DNA of 64,000 nt, taken from contig NC_010175.1 of the NCBI RefSeq assembly GCF_000018865.1, positions 1,612,001 through 1,676,000 of the forward strand. The letters are read 5' to 3'. The stretch comes from Chloroflexus aurantiacus J-10-fl (GTDB taxonomy: Bacteria; Chloroflexota; Chloroflexia; Chloroflexales; Chloroflexaceae). The position numbers and the translations under genes are program-made. This document shows positions 48,439 through 58,249 of the stretch, in pieces. The notes under the pieces are model-generated. The model made no database searches and was not told the origin of the DNA. It saw nothing but the letters and a program-made list of their open reading frames with translations. Every line of letters starts with the position of its first letter. Position 1 is the first letter of the stretch.

Positions 48439-49170
48439 CCAGCGGGCTATGCATTACCCACATGTCACGCTGTGTGAGGCCGGACTGCAAGCGCTCCTCG
48501 TGGCGTGGGCTTCCAGCCCGCGTGCAGGCATCATCACCACCGCCGGCAGGTGCTGGCCATGACCGCTGGTGCGCAGGCACGCACCTATTACAACATAACC
48601 GTCTACACGCAGGGATCGCATGCATGCCTGACCGCCTCGATGCTCGAACGAGCACATCCAGTATCCCCGTGACCAGCATGAGGAACGGTGGGCCACGCGC
48701 CGGATCGTGTGTACGCCTGCTGCGGCAGCGTGGCTGCCGCACGCCACACATTGCGCCACGGGTAACACCGCCGGAAACCCGTATCCACCCCGGCGGGTGC
48801 AGCGGAAATGACGTTTGCCGGGTCTGTGATCACTCCTGGCGTGATCGTGTGATGTCCCTCATTCACTGCATCCCTTGGATGGTAAGGTGAACGGCACAGG
48901 CACCGTCCGTAGGGGCGGGTTTAGAACCCGCCCCTACAGCCATCCCCATCATCAGGGTCGCGTAGGCAACAGGTGCGCGATAGCACAGTGTGATGACAGA
49001 CGTTCGAGCACTCTACCCCACGGTTCGGCACGACGTCTCCCACTGCAATCATGCCGCGTTCCGTCCCTGATGCGCACCGCTCACGGTACGACTGTTCCCT
49101 GGCATGTTGCTCACGATAGCATATGGTTGACACCATGCGTATAGTTGTGGGTAATGCATAGCCCAGCAGG
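48439..49170. mobile_element. Inverted-repeat element 2 (GCTATGCATTACCCA ends)
   Basis: The left core CTATGCATTACCCA is at 48447-48460 and the inverted copy at 49148-49161, 715 bp end to end. The left 330 bp (including GATCGCATGCATGCCTGACC) match element 1 in inverted orientation, and the sequence inside the right end shares GGTTGACACCA and GTTGTGGGTAATGCATAGC with it. A copy of the GC-rich palindrome (48909-48937) lies inside, so one repeat family has apparently entered the other. No supported gene is seen between mutS2 and tRNA-Lys. Confidence 0.65.
48868..48955. repeat. GC-rich palindrome repeat, copy 3 (nested)
   Basis: GTAGGGGCGGGTT-TAG-AACCCGCCCCTAC at 48909-48937. Its left flank (TAAGGTGAACGGCACAGG) is most like that of the copy at 58.3 kb, suggesting a subfamily. 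The inverted ends of the complete element are not recognisable here. Confidence 0.7.
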
Positions 49171-49452
49171 GGTGGGCCGGGGTGGGGGTATGCTCCCGCA
49201 CCTCACCCTCTGGCCCTTGCACCTCACCCACCAGGAGCCTGGGTGACGTACACGGCATGAATGTCGGTGAACAGAGAAGAAAGCACCTGCCGGGAGCGCG
49301 AGCCTCCGGCTCGCTCCCCACCTGACACAGCCCCCTGTGCCTGCTTCCTGCGGGATCAAAATGCGATATTACCTCCACTTCATCCGTAGACAACCAGAGG
49401 GTTCTTCCTGGAATATTGCAGCCGAAGCGAGTGGTGTAGCTTTGCAGAGAAT

Positions 49453-49477
49453 CAAAAAACACCGGCTCGTGCCGGTG
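49453..49477 (-). terminator. Rho-independent terminator of tRNA-Lys
   Basis: On the minus strand CACCGGC-ACGA-GCCGGTG is followed by TTTTTTGATT. It is 7 bp past the encoded CCA end. Confidence 0.9.
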
Positions 49478-49483
49478 CTGTAG

Positions 49484-49559
49484 TGGTGGGCCCCGTGGGA
49501 CTCGAACCCACAACCGATTGATTAAGAGTCAACTGCTCTGCCAATTGAGCTAGAGGCCC
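49484..49559 (-). tRNA. tRNA-Lys (anticodon CTT)
   Basis: A 76-nt cloverleaf with CCA encoded. The acceptor arms GGGCCTC and GGGGCCC pair with one T-G. The D arm is GCTC...GAGC. The anticodon stem is GTTGA/TCAAT with loop CTCTTAA, giving anticodon CTT that reads AAG. The T arm is GTGGG-TTCGAGT-CCCAC. It is transcribed alone and is followed by a strong terminator. Repeat elements lie on both sides within 400 bp. Confidence 0.96.
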
Positions 49560-49717
49560 GCTGAGAATATACAACAAGTGTCGCTGTTTGTCAACCTCAT
49601 TGCGGGTGTTCATGGGGCTAACGCTCGTACCGACAACATCCGGGTTCTACCAGAGATTTGGTCACGAAACAGGTGATACGCTGCACTCCCCGGCAGCCTA
49701 TTGAGTCAGGATTGTAA

Positions 49718-49966
49718 TATCAAATCTGATCCAGTACAATGCATAGTACGCGAACCAGAACATACTCTTGCAGCCCTCGCTTGCCGCAACCCTCGTAGTG
49801 GCAACGTGAACGGGTACATGCACCGTCCGTAGGGGCAGGTTTAGAACCCGCCCCAACGGTACCCGTCCATCTGTATCAACGGATCATCACGGAGGGGAAA
49901 GATGATCGCGAATCCCCGCATATTCGGTGCCCGGCAGTGATGCACAGTATCACTCAAGATTTGATA
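49718..49966. mobile_element. Palindrome-bearing MITE-like repeat, copy 4 (best-preserved ends)
   Basis: A 249-bp element whose ends, TATCAAATCT and AGATTTGATA, are perfect inverted repeats. If the outermost TA is a target duplication the true repeat is TCAAATCT, as in Tc1/mariner-IS630-type MITEs; this is inference. The central palindrome at 49829-49857 is degenerate (GGGGCAGG, CCCCAAC). CAGTGATGCAC-GTATCACT near the right end is shared with copies A, B and 5. The remaining 550-bp gap before hoxE holds no gene. Confidence 0.75.
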
Positions 49967-50113
49967 CGAACCACCCACCTTTCGCGCAGCGAGATACGGT
50001 TGTCACCCTACTTCACCCGTTATTAACAGTTGGTAGTGAATTCTTTCCGCTAAAACAGTTGCAGTCGGGATAGGATCAGGGTAGTGCCCGTGCATCAGTT
50101 TGGGAGAAGTGCG

Positions 50114-50635
50114 ATGACGACACCTGCGACCGATACCACTGCTGACCGGAATCCTCGTCCTGTTGGTGATAATCGCCAAAAGATACTGGAAGCGACGATG
50201 AAACGGTTTCAGTATCAGGGCGATGCGCTGATCGAAGTGTTGCACAAAGCGCAAGAACTGTACGGCTTTCTCTCGCCAGAGCTGCTCGGTGAGGTTGCCC
50301 GTCGCCTCAAGCTGCCACCCAGTCGGGTGTATGGGGTTGCTACCTTTTACCACTTCTTCTCACTGGCACCCCAGGGCGAACACAGTTGTACGGTCTGTCT
50401 GGGCACTGCCTGCTACGTGCGCGGTGCAGCAATCTTGCTGCGTGAACTGGAAGCATTGAGTGGCGTCCAGGCCGGGCGGACAAGTGCAGATGGTCGGTTT
50501 TCGCTGCTGACTGCTCGCTGTCTCGGTGCTTGCGGCATTGCGCCTGCCGTCGTTCTTGATGGGGAAGTGGTTGGTCATGCTGATCGCTCCGACCTGAAAG
50601 CTCGCATTCAGGCGTTGCTGAAACGCGAGGAGTAA
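50114..50635 (+). CDS. hoxE: Bidirectional hydrogenase subunit HoxE
   Basis: A 173-residue thioredoxin-fold [2Fe-2S] subunit of the HoxEFUYH NAD(P)-linked hydrogenase, homologous to the complex I 24-kDa subunit. [20 protein letters not shown] and [20 protein letters not shown] are typical, and the cluster ligands are in [13 protein letters not shown] and [22 protein letters not shown] lies before the ATG at 50114, which is preferred to an upstream in-frame GTG. It is the first gene of the operon and separated from hoxF by 3 bp. Confidence 0.94.
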   Translation: MTTPATDTTADRNPRPVGDNRQKILEATMKRFQYQGDALIEVLHKAQELYGFLSPELLGEVARRLKLPPSRVYGVATFYHFFSLAPQGEHSCTVCLGTACYVRGAAILLRELEALSGVQAGRTSADGRFSLLTARCLGACGIAPAVVLDGEVVGHADRSDLKARIQALLKREE

Positions 50636-50638
50636 TGT

Positions 50639-52246
50639 ATGGATCTTCACGAACTGGAAGCGATTGCTGAACGAGAACAGGCACAACGTGCGCGTTTCCG
50701 CATCCTCTGCTGCGCTGCTGCCGGTTGCCAGGCTTCCGGCAGCCTGGAGATTAAGCGTCGCTTAGAACTGGTGCTCTCCGCTGCCGGCAAACAGGCTGAT
50801 GTTGACGTTGTTCCGGTTGGGTGCATGGGATTGTGCGGTCACGGCCCGTTAGTTCGTCTGGAACCGACCGGAAAGGTGTTCGAGCGCGTTACGCCGGCGG
50901 ATGCCGAAGAGCTTGTCGCTGCGCTCGATCAGGGTTCGTGCAACGTGCAGCAATGTAACCTGAACCATCCTTTCTTCACTCGCCAGTATCCGATAGTCCT
51001 GCGTCACAGTGGTCGCATTAATCCCGAACGCATCGAGGACTATATCGCTGCGGGTGGCTACCGTATGCTCTACCACGTCATTCACGATCTGACACCGGCT
51101 GAGGTGATTCAGATGATTACGCGCAGTGGTCTGCGTGGACGTGGTGGGGCCGGCTATCCAACCGGGCTTAAGTGGGCCACTGTTGCCAAAAGCCCCGGTG
51201 AGCGGAAGTTTGTGATTTGCAATGCCGATGAAGGTGATCCCGGTGCCTTTATGGATCGCAGCGTGCTTGAGAGCGATCCGCATCTGGTGCTGGAAGGAAT
51301 GGCAATCGCAGCCTACGCAGTCGGCGCCGAGCAAGGCTTTATTTATGTGCGCGGAGAGTATCCGCTGGCAATCGAACGCCTGCAAAAAGCGATAGTGCAG
51401 GCGCGACGGTTAGGTCTCCTCGGTGCCCAGATTTTTGAGAGTGGTTTCAACTTTCGGGTTGATATTCGCGTTGGTGCAGGGGCCTTTGTGTGTGGCGAAG
51501 AGACGGCCCTGATTGCCTCGATTGAAGGTCGGCGCGGCCAACCCCGGCCACGTCCGCCGTATCCGGCAGAGAGTGGTCTGTGGGGAATGCCAACTCTGAT
51601 CAACAACGTTGAGACCTTTGCCAACATTTCGGCCATTATCGAGCACGGCCCGGAATGGTTTCGCCAGATTGGTACCGAACAAAGCAAAGGAACAAAGGTC
51701 TTTGCATTGACCGGTAAGATTCGCAACACCGGTTTAATCGAGGTGCCGATGGGGATCACGCTCCGCGAGATTGTCGAAGACATTGGTGATGGTACCCCCG
51801 ATGGAACCCCGGTCAAGGCAGTACAAACCGGTGGCCCGTCAGGTGGCTGCATTCCGGCCAGCCTGTTTGATACGCCGGTTGATTATGAATCGCTGGCAGC
51901 GGTCGGCTCGATTATGGGGTCGGGTGGGATGGTCGTGATGGACGAGCACACGAACATGGTTGATGTCGCTCGTTTCTATATGGAGTTTTGCAAAGATGAG
52001 TCGTGCGGTAAGTGCATCCCATGTCGGGTAGGAACTGTCCAGCTCTTCAATCTACTCACCAAATTGCGCAATGGACAGGCCGGCGAGAGTGATTTGCAAA
52101 CGATTGAAGCATTATGCGAACTGATGCGTGAAACAAGCCTCTGTGGCCTGGGCCAATCAGCGCCAAACCCGGTACTTAGCACCCTACACTACTTCCGACA
52201 CGAATACGAACAGCTCATCGGAGCGGAGGTTGATCATGGCGGCTAA
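50639..52246 (+). CDS. hoxF: Bidirectional hydrogenase diaphorase subunit HoxF
   Basis: A 535-residue subunit that oxidises or reduces NAD(P)(H). The N-terminal thioredoxin-fold [2Fe-2S] domain has C24/C25, C30, C62 and C66 ([10 protein letters not shown]). The middle is the FMN- and NADH-binding module ([51 protein letters not shown]). The C-terminal [4Fe-4S] site is [13 protein letters not shown] plus a later Cys in [10 protein letters not shown]. The stop overlaps hoxU by 11 bp, a sign of translational coupling. The protein is cytosolic. Confidence 0.95.
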   Translation: MDLHELEAIAEREQAQRARFRILCCAAAGCQASGSLEIKRRLELVLSAAGKQADVDVVPVGCMGLCGHGPLVRLEPTGKVFERVTPADAEELVAALDQGSCNVQQCNLNHPFFTRQYPIVLRHSGRINPERIEDYIAAGGYRMLYHVIHDLTPAEVIQMITRSGLRGRGGAGYPTGLKWATVAKSPGERKFVICNADEGDPGAFMDRSVLESDPHLVLEGMAIAAYAVGAEQGFIYVRGEYPLAIERLQKAIVQARRLGLLGAQIFESGFNFRVDIRVGAGAFVCGEETALIASIEGRRGQPRPRPPYPAESGLWGMPTLINNVETFANISAIIEHGPEWFRQIGTEQSKGTKVFALTGKIRNTGLIEVPMGITLREIVEDIGDGTPDGTPVKAVQTGGPSGGCIPASLFDTPVDYESLAAVGSIMGSGGMVVMDEHTNMVDVARFYMEFCKDESCGKCIPCRVGTVQLFNLLTKLRNGQAGESDLQTIEALCELMRETSLCGLGQSAPNPVLSTLHYFRHEYEQLIGAEVDHGG

Positions 52247-52943
52247 AACACTCACAATTGATGGCCATCTCGTCTCGGCCCGCCCCGGTGCAACGCTATT
52301 GGAAGCTATCCGCGACGCTGGTATTCCCATTCCTACCCTTTGTCATCTCGACGGATTATCGGATGTCGGCGCGTGTCGGCTCTGTCTGGTTGAGATCGAA
52401 GGTCAACGTCGTCTGCAACCGGCCTGTATGACGATGGTTAGCGAGGGGATGGTCGTCCACACCGCGACACCCAGGCTCCAGAATTATCGGCGTCAAATTA
52501 TCGAGCTGTTGTTCGCCGAACGCAATCACGTGTGCTCTGTATGCGTAGCCAGTGGCAACTGCGAACTGCAACGATTAGCGGCGATGGTGGGGATGGATCA
52601 CGTTCGCTACGAATACCTCTCTCCTGCCTGTCCCGTTGACATCTCGCACCCACGGTTCGGCATCGACCACAATCGTTGTGTGCTCTGTACGCGCTGCGTG
52701 CGCGCCTGTGACGAAATTGAAGGTGTTCATACCTGGGATGTGGCCGGACGCGGGGTTGATGCAAGAGTCATCACCGATATGAACCAGCCCTGGGGAACTT
52801 CCACCACCTGCACCAGTTGCGGGAAATGCCAGTTGGCCTGCCCAACCGGTGCCATTTTCCCGCGTGGTGTGACCGTTGGCGAACGTCCACACGACAGTGA
52901 ACGCATCGCTCTGATTGTCGAAGCGCGGAAGCAACGCTGGTAG
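52236..52943 (+). CDS. hoxU: Bidirectional hydrogenase diaphorase subunit HoxU
   Basis: A 235-residue iron-sulfur subunit related to the N-terminus of complex I NuoG. The plant-type [2Fe-2S] ligands are C36, C47, C50 and C64 ([19 protein letters not shown]). A further cluster is in [18 protein letters not shown], and two ferredoxin-like [4Fe-4S] motifs are [16 protein letters not shown] and [15 protein letters not shown]. It wires HoxF to the HoxYH hydrogenase module. The ATG at 52236 has GGAGG 6 bases upstream and overlaps hoxF; an extended start inside hoxF is rejected. Confidence 0.95.
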   Translation: MAAKTLTIDGHLVSARPGATLLEAIRDAGIPIPTLCHLDGLSDVGACRLCLVEIEGQRRLQPACMTMVSEGMVVHTATPRLQNYRRQIIELLFAERNHVCSVCVASGNCELQRLAAMVGMDHVRYEYLSPACPVDISHPRFGIDHNRCVLCTRCVRACDEIEGVHTWDVAGRGVDARVITDMNQPWGTSTTCTSCGKCQLACPTGAIFPRGVTVGERPHDSERIALIVEARKQRW

Positions 52944-52984
52944 GTGCTGCGATAGAACGAACCGCAGGTGAGAGGGAGAAGTCT

Positions 52985-53518
52985 ATGAGCCGATTACGGA
53001 TTGCTACCATCTGGTTGGGTGGCTGTTCGGGCTGCCATATGTCACTGCTCGATCTCGACGAATGGTTGATCGATCTGGCCGCACGTGCCGATCTGGTCTA
53101 CAGCCCGATTGCCGACGCCAAACAATTTCCGCCAGATGTTGATCTTACGTTGATCGAGGGGGCAATTGCCAGTGACGAACATCGTGAACTGGCAAAAACA
53201 GCACGTCGGCATAGCCGCTTGATTATCGCATTTGGTGACTGTGCAGTAACCGGGAACGTTACGGCACTACGCAACCCGCTTGGCCCGGCACGTACTGTAC
53301 TGCAACAGGTCTACATCGAACATGGTGATCCGCGCGGTGTGATCCCACACGAACCGGGAATTGTGCCGGTATTACTCGACAAAGTCGTACCGGTTCATCA
53401 GATCATTCCGGTCGATTATTACCTGTCGGGATGCCCTCCTTCAGCGCCGCGGATTCGGGCATTGCTTGAAGCCCTGATTGAGGGCCGTGAACCACCAGCC
53501 GATATTCGCTACGGATGA
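52985..53518 (+). CDS. hoxY: NiFe hydrogenase small subunit HoxY
   Basis: A 177-residue group 3d NiFe-hydrogenase small subunit without a signal peptide. The proximal [4Fe-4S] ligands are C14 and C17 in [18 protein letters not shown], the Cys in [17 protein letters not shown] and the Cys in [13 protein letters not shown]. The short form lacks the medial and distal clusters of uptake hydrogenases, as expected for HoxY. GAGGGAGAAG lies before the ATG, 41 bp after hoxU. Confidence 0.95.
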   Translation: MSRLRIATIWLGGCSGCHMSLLDLDEWLIDLAARADLVYSPIADAKQFPPDVDLTLIEGAIASDEHRELAKTARRHSRLIIAFGDCAVTGNVTALRNPLGPARTVLQQVYIEHGDPRGVIPHEPGIVPVLLDKVVPVHQIIPVDYYLSGCPPSAPRIRALLEALIEGREPPADIRYG

Positions 53519-53550
53519 AGGGCGACGATATTCTGAGCAAGGAGTACACG

Positions 53551-54972
53551 ATGGGTCAACGTATCATCATCGATCCGGTGACACGCATCGAGGGGCATGC
53601 CAAAATCAGCATTCATCTCGATGACCATGGCGACGTTGCCGAAACACGATTTCACGTCACCGAATTTCGTGGCTTCGAGCGCTTTTGCATCGGACGACCC
53701 TTCTGGGAGATGCCGGGCATTACGGCGCGTATCTGCGGCATCTGCCCGGTGAGCCACTTGCTTGCCTCGGCCCGTGCCGGTGACGGTATCCTTGCCGTGT
53801 TGATTCCACCGGCTGCGGAAAAATTGCGCCGGTTGATGAATCTTGCCCAGATCATTCAGTCACACGCGCTCAGTTTCTTTCATCTGAGCGGGCCTGATCT
53901 GATGCTCGGTTTCGACAGTGACCCGGCGCAGCGGAATATCTTTGGACTGATCGCTGCCGACCCGGACGTGGCACGGAACGGGATTCGCCTGCGCCAGTTT
54001 GGCCAGGAAGTGATCGAGATGTTGGGTGGGCGCAAAATCCATCCGGCATGGGCCGTACCGGGAGGTGTGCGGAGCGGTTTGAGTGCGAGCAGTCGTGATC
54101 ATATTCGGGCTAAGCTGCCCGAAATGCTGACCATCGCCTGCGATGCCCTTGGGCGGCTGAAACAACTCAGTGCGAAGTATCAGCGTGAAATTGAAACGTT
54201 CGGCGTGTTTCCCAGCCTCTACCTGGGTATGGTAGGGCCGGGCGGACGATGGATGCACTACGGCGGCAAGCTGCGCGTCATTGATCACACCGGTAATATC
54301 TTGATCGATGAACTCGATCCTATCGACTACCGTGATGTCATCGGCGAAGCGGTTGAGCCGTGGAGCTACCTGAAGTTTCCGTACATTCGAGCCTTGGGCT
54401 ATCCGCAGGGCATGTATCGGGTAGGGCCACTGGCGCGGATCAACATCTGCACAACCATGGGTGCTGAACGGGCTGATGCTGAGTTACGCGAGTTGCGCCA
54501 GGCTGTTGGGCCGGTTATCCATGGCAGCTTCTACTATCACCACGCCCGCCTGATCGAGATTATCGCCGCGCTAGAGCGGATGGAAGTGCTGGTTGAAGAC
54601 GACGATCTGCTCTCTACCGAACTCCGTGCCGATGCCGGTGTGAATCGTCACGAAGCGGTTGGCGTCAGCGAAGCGCCACGGGGCACGCTCTTCCACCATT
54701 ATCGCGTCGATGAGAAAGGTTTGATTACCGATGTCAATCTGATCATTGCGACCGGTCAGAATAATCTGGCAATCAATCGCACCGTTGGTCAGATTGCACA
54801 GAGCTATATTCGGCATGGTCAGTTTGATGAAGGCATTCTCAATCGGATCGAAGCCGGGGTGCGTGCCTACGATCCGTGTCTGAGCTGCTCAACCCATGCG
54901 GTCGGTCAGATGGCGATGGAGGTGGATTTGTACAATGCCCAGGGCGAATTGATCAATCGCCTCTCCCGCTAA
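53551..54972 (+). CDS. hoxH: NiFe hydrogenase large subunit HoxH
   Basis: A 473-residue catalytic subunit. Both pairs of NiFe ligands are present: C62 and C65 in [10 protein letters not shown] near the N-terminus, and C443 and C446 in [12 protein letters not shown] near the C-terminus. A tail of 24 residues after H449 would be removed by a maturation protease, so a protease-dependent precursor is expected. [17 protein letters not shown] at the start is typical. AGGAG precedes the ATG at 53551; an in-frame ATG at 53515 would overlap hoxY and is less favoured. Confidence 0.96.
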   Translation: MGQRIIIDPVTRIEGHAKISIHLDDHGDVAETRFHVTEFRGFERFCIGRPFWEMPGITARICGICPVSHLLASARAGDGILAVLIPPAAEKLRRLMNLAQIIQSHALSFFHLSGPDLMLGFDSDPAQRNIFGLIAADPDVARNGIRLRQFGQEVIEMLGGRKIHPAWAVPGGVRSGLSASSRDHIRAKLPEMLTIACDALGRLKQLSAKYQREIETFGVFPSLYLGMVGPGGRWMHYGGKLRVIDHTGNILIDELDPIDYRDVIGEAVEPWSYLKFPYIRALGYPQGMYRVGPLARINICTTMGAERADAELRELRQAVGPVIHGSFYYHHARLIEIIAALERMEVLVEDDDLLSTELRADAGVNRHEAVGVSEAPRGTLFHHYRVDEKGLITDVNLIIATGQNNLAINRTVGQIAQSYIRHGQFDEGILNRIEAGVRAYDPCLSCSTHAVGQMAMEVDLYNAQGELINRLSR

Positions 54973-55178
54973 GGCAGCAGCATCGGAAGATAGCATCAGG
55001 AACATCACAGCACCGACCGCACGCGCCCGGTGACCCGATGGGGTAGTTCCGTCGTGGTTTGCCGACTCGAAGCCTGCACGGTGCTGTGGCGGTATTTCCT
55101 GGTGGTTACGCAACAAATTACCTGCCAGACGGAAACCCCTGATCGGGAGACAGGCGATAGGCTTGTACTCTTTTGCGG

Positions 55179-55184
55179 TATAAT
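55179..55184 (+). promoter_or_regulatory. -10 hexamer before the maturation protease
   Basis: A perfect TATAAT lies 41 bp before the protease ATG; no convincing -35 is seen. It suggests that the protease can be transcribed apart from the hox operon, which ends 253 bp upstream. Confidence 0.4.
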
Positions 55185-55225
55185 TGTATCATCGATACCA
55201 GACAACAGTGCAGAAAGGTTTGGCT

Positions 55226-55723
55226 ATGAGAAGCATCTGCCAGCGTCGATGTCCGGTGGTCGGATCAGGAGGACTGGTCATCGGCTACGGCAGCCCGCTG
55301 CGTGGTGACGATTATGCCGGACAGGCTGCGGCTGCACGTTTGCGACAGTGGCATATGGTTGGAGTGCAGGTAATTGCCAGGGCACAGCTTACCCCAGAAC
55401 TGGCAGCGGTCATTGCGCAAGCCCGGCGCGTCGTGTTTCTCGATGCTGCGGTTGATCGCACTGATGTTGATGTTCGCGTCATCGAACCGGCACTCACGTT
55501 GAATGGAAGTCATCGGAGTGATCCTCCTGCATTGCTGGCTCTGGCTCGCGTGCTGTATGGTCGTGTACCACGAGCGGTGCTGATTACTATCCCGGCCTAC
55601 GATACAACCCTCAATCTATCACTCAGCCCGGCTACCGAGCGGGCAGTAGCACATGCAGCCCGCCTCGCCCGCGCGTTCCTGGGACGCCGCTATTGGGCTT
55701 TGCAGGAACGTACAGTAGGATAA
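55226..55723 (+). CDS. hoxW: NiFe hydrogenase maturation protease
   Basis: A 165-residue HybD/HoxW-type endopeptidase that removes the C-terminal tail of the large subunit after nickel insertion. The nickel-binding family motifs are GLVIGYGSPLRGDDYAG (with conserved acidic D-D), RAQLTPELAAVI and VVFLDAAVD. The C-terminal HPP-type residues are less clear. GAAAGG precedes the ATG at 55226; an upstream in-frame start at 55184 would overlap the -10. Its position next to hoxH makes HoxH the expected substrate. General hyp maturation genes are not in the window. Confidence 0.85.
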   Translation: MRSICQRRCPVVGSGGLVIGYGSPLRGDDYAGQAAAARLRQWHMVGVQVIARAQLTPELAAVIAQARRVVFLDAAVDRTDVDVRVIEPALTLNGSHRSDPPALLALARVLYGRVPRAVLITIPAYDTTLNLSLSPATERAVAHAARLARAFLGRRYWALQERTVG

Positions 55724-55935
55724 GTTGTGATAGCACGTCAGACTGTTTGCAGGCAATCTACACGTTACCCAACTGGTATGGGCGGCGCGAGCGTCGCCCT
55801 TTCCCGATGTCATACTCTGCCCTACACGGTATAGCTACCACAGCATACGTCGGACAGCTTCTCTGGTACAGACATGACAACACCATGGATAGCACGCGAT
55901 GCGAGACGAACCCTTCCGCTCCCCCTCATTCGCCG

Positions 55936-56112
55936 CATCCCTCGTATGGCAATACGAACAGGCGCATGCACCGCCCGTAGGGGCGGGTTTTGAACCCGCC
56001 CCTACCCCATCTGTATCGTGCAGGTAATCCCCACAGATCGTTGCGGAGGAGACGGATTGTCACAGTTCACCGCATATCCGGTGACATGCAGTGATGCACC
56101 GTATCATTGATA
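55936..56112. mobile_element. Palindrome-bearing MITE-like repeat, copy 5
   Basis: It contains GTAGGGGCGGGTT-TTG-AACCCGCCCCTAC at 55977-56005 and the shared left (CTCGTATGGCAA) and right (GCAGTGATGCACCGTATCA) blocks; the terminal inverted repeats are lost. No gene is seen elsewhere in 55724-56268. Confidence 0.7.
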
Positions 56113-56268
56113 TGAACGGTGGCACTGGTGCCGTGAGGAGCAGCACCTCGCTGAAGCCACCTCTCTGCCGGAAAACGGCAGGATGCGAGGCAATGCTTCG
56201 TACCCAGGAGTGAGGCCACATTGCGACCTCATCACAGCAGGCGAAACCAAATGGACGTGCGCTACCCT

Positions 56269-56826
56269 CTACTTATCGCCAGATCGCATAATGCGCAAAA
56301 AGCGCCACCCGTACTGCACAAACGAGAGGCTAAAGGGGATCAAGGCGATGTAGAGAGCCGGCTTGCCCCAGCGGGGGCCACCGGCCAGGTACAGCAACGC
56401 CACAATCGTCATTGCCAGGGTGGTCAATTTTCCGCTACTGGCCGCCGTCGTGATATGCGCTTTACGGCGCAGGACAATTAATCCGGCCAGTAAAATCCCA
56501 ACATCCCGGAAGATGAGTAAGCCGGTTGCCCACCACGGAAATCCCCGTGTGCGCGAGAGCATCACTGCTGCTGAGTCAATCAGCACCTTATCGGCAATTG
56601 GATCGAGAATCTGGCCGAGCTTCGATACCTCTCCCCGCCGGCGGGCCAGTGGCCCGTCGAGAGCGTCGGTGAGCATTGTAATCGCCAGTAAGACCAACGC
56701 CCGCTGACGCCGATCACTGCGCTGCATGTAGTAGATGGTCGCCGGCAATAGCAGGATGCGGCTGATCGTCAACAGGTTCGATGGGTAGAGTAGCTCCCGC
56801 GGCTGAATAAGATCACGGAGCGCCAT
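56269..56826 (-). CDS. CDP-alcohol phosphatidyltransferase
   Basis: A 185-residue membrane enzyme. The catalytic motif D-G-x2-A-R-x8-G-x3-D-x3-D is complete in LDGPLARRRGEVSKLGQILD followed by PIADK. Several hydrophobic helices surround it (LLTISRILLLPATIYYM, ATGLLIFRDVGILLAGLIVL). It makes a phospholipid from CDP-diacylglycerol and an alcohol acceptor, most likely glycerol-3-phosphate (PgsA-type) or inositol phosphate; the acceptor is not determined. GAGGAGG precedes the ATG. The DUF4013 gene lies 12 bp upstream on the same strand, suggesting co-transcription. Confidence 0.88.
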   Translation of the reverse strand: MALRDLIQPRELLYPSNLLTISRILLLPATIYYMQRSDRRQRALVLLAITMLTDALDGPLARRRGEVSKLGQILDPIADKVLIDSAAVMLSRTRGFPWWATGLLIFRDVGILLAGLIVLRRKAHITTAASSGKLTTLAMTIVALLYLAGGPRWGKPALYIALIPFSLSFVQYGWRFLRIMRSGDK

Positions 56827-56838
56827 TGAGTCCTCCTC

Positions 56839-57513
56839 TTACGATGACAGTGTCGGCGAAGCAGGAGAGGACGTTACTTGCTGAACCGTTTGTCCCAGGA
56901 GATGCCCGAATACAAAGGTTGCGTATGGAATGCTAACTACCAAACCAACTAACAACGCAAATGTGCCAAAACTGGCGACAGTACCACACAATAGCGAGAG
57001 CAGCCACAGTACCAGCCATTCTGCCGGATAGCGTTGCAGCAGTGCCCACACACTGCCTGGTTGGAAAGCGGCGCTGACCGAGCCGGTCTGCACGTAGCGA
57101 CCTATACCGACGATCAACAGTATTTGAATGATCAGAGACAGCGGCACAATAAAAACACTGGAACAGAGCATCAAACCGATCAAGATGATGAACGTTGATT
57201 CACTATTGCCGGCAAAGGCAATGGAGGCGCCAAGCAGGCAGCTAAACAGACACGAGATCAGGAAGATGGGTAAGGAGTAGACAATGCAAATGGTAGCGCT
57301 GTACACTCCTGCAGAGAACAGAGCGCCAAGCTGATTCAATTGCGGCAAGGGACGCTCTTGCCCATTAGCGACTGCCCGCGCGATTGCGACGATGCAACCT
57401 AACCCGACGATCTGCCCAATCACGGGAATCAACTGTAACAGACCGATCACCAGCGTTATTTTCCACCAGCCTGGGTCATCGAAGACAAAGCTGAAAGCAC
57501 GAGTTACGTTCAT
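56839..57513 (-). CDS. DUF4013-family membrane protein (first copy)
   Basis: A 224-residue protein with about six hydrophobic helices. The start FSFVFDDPGWWKITLVIGLL and the following LIPVIGQIVGLGCIVAIARA fit DUF4013, a family of unknown function common in Chloroflexi and archaea. A second, diverged DUF4013-like protein is encoded about 1 kb away on the same strand. The gene overlaps neither neighbour but is 12 bp from the phosphatidyltransferase start, so a lipid-membrane role is a guess. AGGAAA precedes the ATG. Confidence 0.75.
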   Translation of the reverse strand: MNVTRAFSFVFDDPGWWKITLVIGLLQLIPVIGQIVGLGCIVAIARAVANGQERPLPQLNQLGALFSAGVYSATICIVYSLPIFLISCLFSCLLGASIAFAGNSESTFIILIGLMLCSSVFIVPLSLIIQILLIVGIGRYVQTGSVSAAFQPGSVWALLQRYPAEWLVLWLLSLLCGTVASFGTFALLVGLVVSIPYATFVFGHLLGQTVQQVTSSPASPTLSS

Positions 57514-57628
57514 AAGATTTCCTGGATGTAGCCCTTCACGAATATCTTACAGGATACCACGTAACAGTTGTTATATCTGCAACCCGGCAGAGTTGACTCC
57601 TGTTCGATCTGTATGAATGATGGCAGGG

Positions 57629-57652
57629 TATGTCACATCTTGACTGACACTG
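57629..57652 (+). repeat. Orphan MITE left end
   Basis: TATGTCACATCTTGACTGAC matches the left end of copy A (TATCAAATCTTGACCGAC) with few changes, but the palindrome that should follow after 115 bp is instead 640 bp away, separated by element 3. A MITE interrupted by a later insertion is one explanation. Confidence 0.5.
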
Positions 57653-57845
57653 CGGACTCGTTTAGGTTGCCAGGCTCGTGCCGGCACGCTGGCAGCGTGC
57701 CCTCAGCAAGTTACTGGTGGTTCACCAGCGGCGCACAAACTGATTCACGCACCGTCACCCAGGCCCGTACCAGCATGATGAATGGCGAGCGTGTCGTGGT
57801 GGTGCTGCGTCCAATGGCAGTATGCGACCCGCTCCCACCCTATCC

Positions 57846-58172
57846 CGCCCCCGCTGGGCTATGCATTACCCATATATCACGCTACATTAAGCCAGGCTGC
57901 AAGCACTCCCCGTGGCGCAGGTGGTGTGGCGCGGGCTTCCAGCCCGCGTACAGGTATCATCTTTATCGCCGTCAGGCAGGCTTCCAGCCTGCCCCACGGT
58001 CTGATACATCATCTACCCCGCCACTACTGCAACCATCCGCTTCCCGTTCGTGATGTGAGACCCACACAACAGCGGTGCAACGTGATAGTGCCCAGGATGG
58101 TGCACGATGAGCTTGCTCCTGATGAGCGAAGCGGTTGACAACTTGCTTATGGGTAATGCATAGCGCTGCGCG
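57846..58172. mobile_element. Inverted-repeat element 3 (shortest copy)
   Basis: The core CTATGCATTACCCA is at 57859-57872 and its inverted copy at 58150-58163, 305 bp end to end. The first 120 bp match element 2 (CCGTGGCG, GGCTTCCAGCCCGCG), and GGTTGACA lies just inside the right end as in the other copies. The interior is shorter, as in an internal deletion derivative. Confidence 0.65.
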
Positions 58173-58249
58173 GGAGCGGGGAGTGTAAAGGCTGCGATCA
58201 CATCTGAACAACCATCCATTACACGCGATGCAAGGCATTCCCATTCACC

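Noticed and set aside
48215-48890. Plus-strand frames between mutS2 and tRNA-Lys
   Set aside because: They lie in element 2 and share its repeat sequence in different frames; no domain or start signal.
49484-49559. A tRNA-derived attachment site of an integrated element
   Set aside because: No repeated 3' end of the tRNA gene and no integrase gene were found in the window.
55021-55225. A gene between hoxH and the maturation protease
   Set aside because: No frame with a start signal or domain; the stretch is more likely the spacer carrying the protease promoter.
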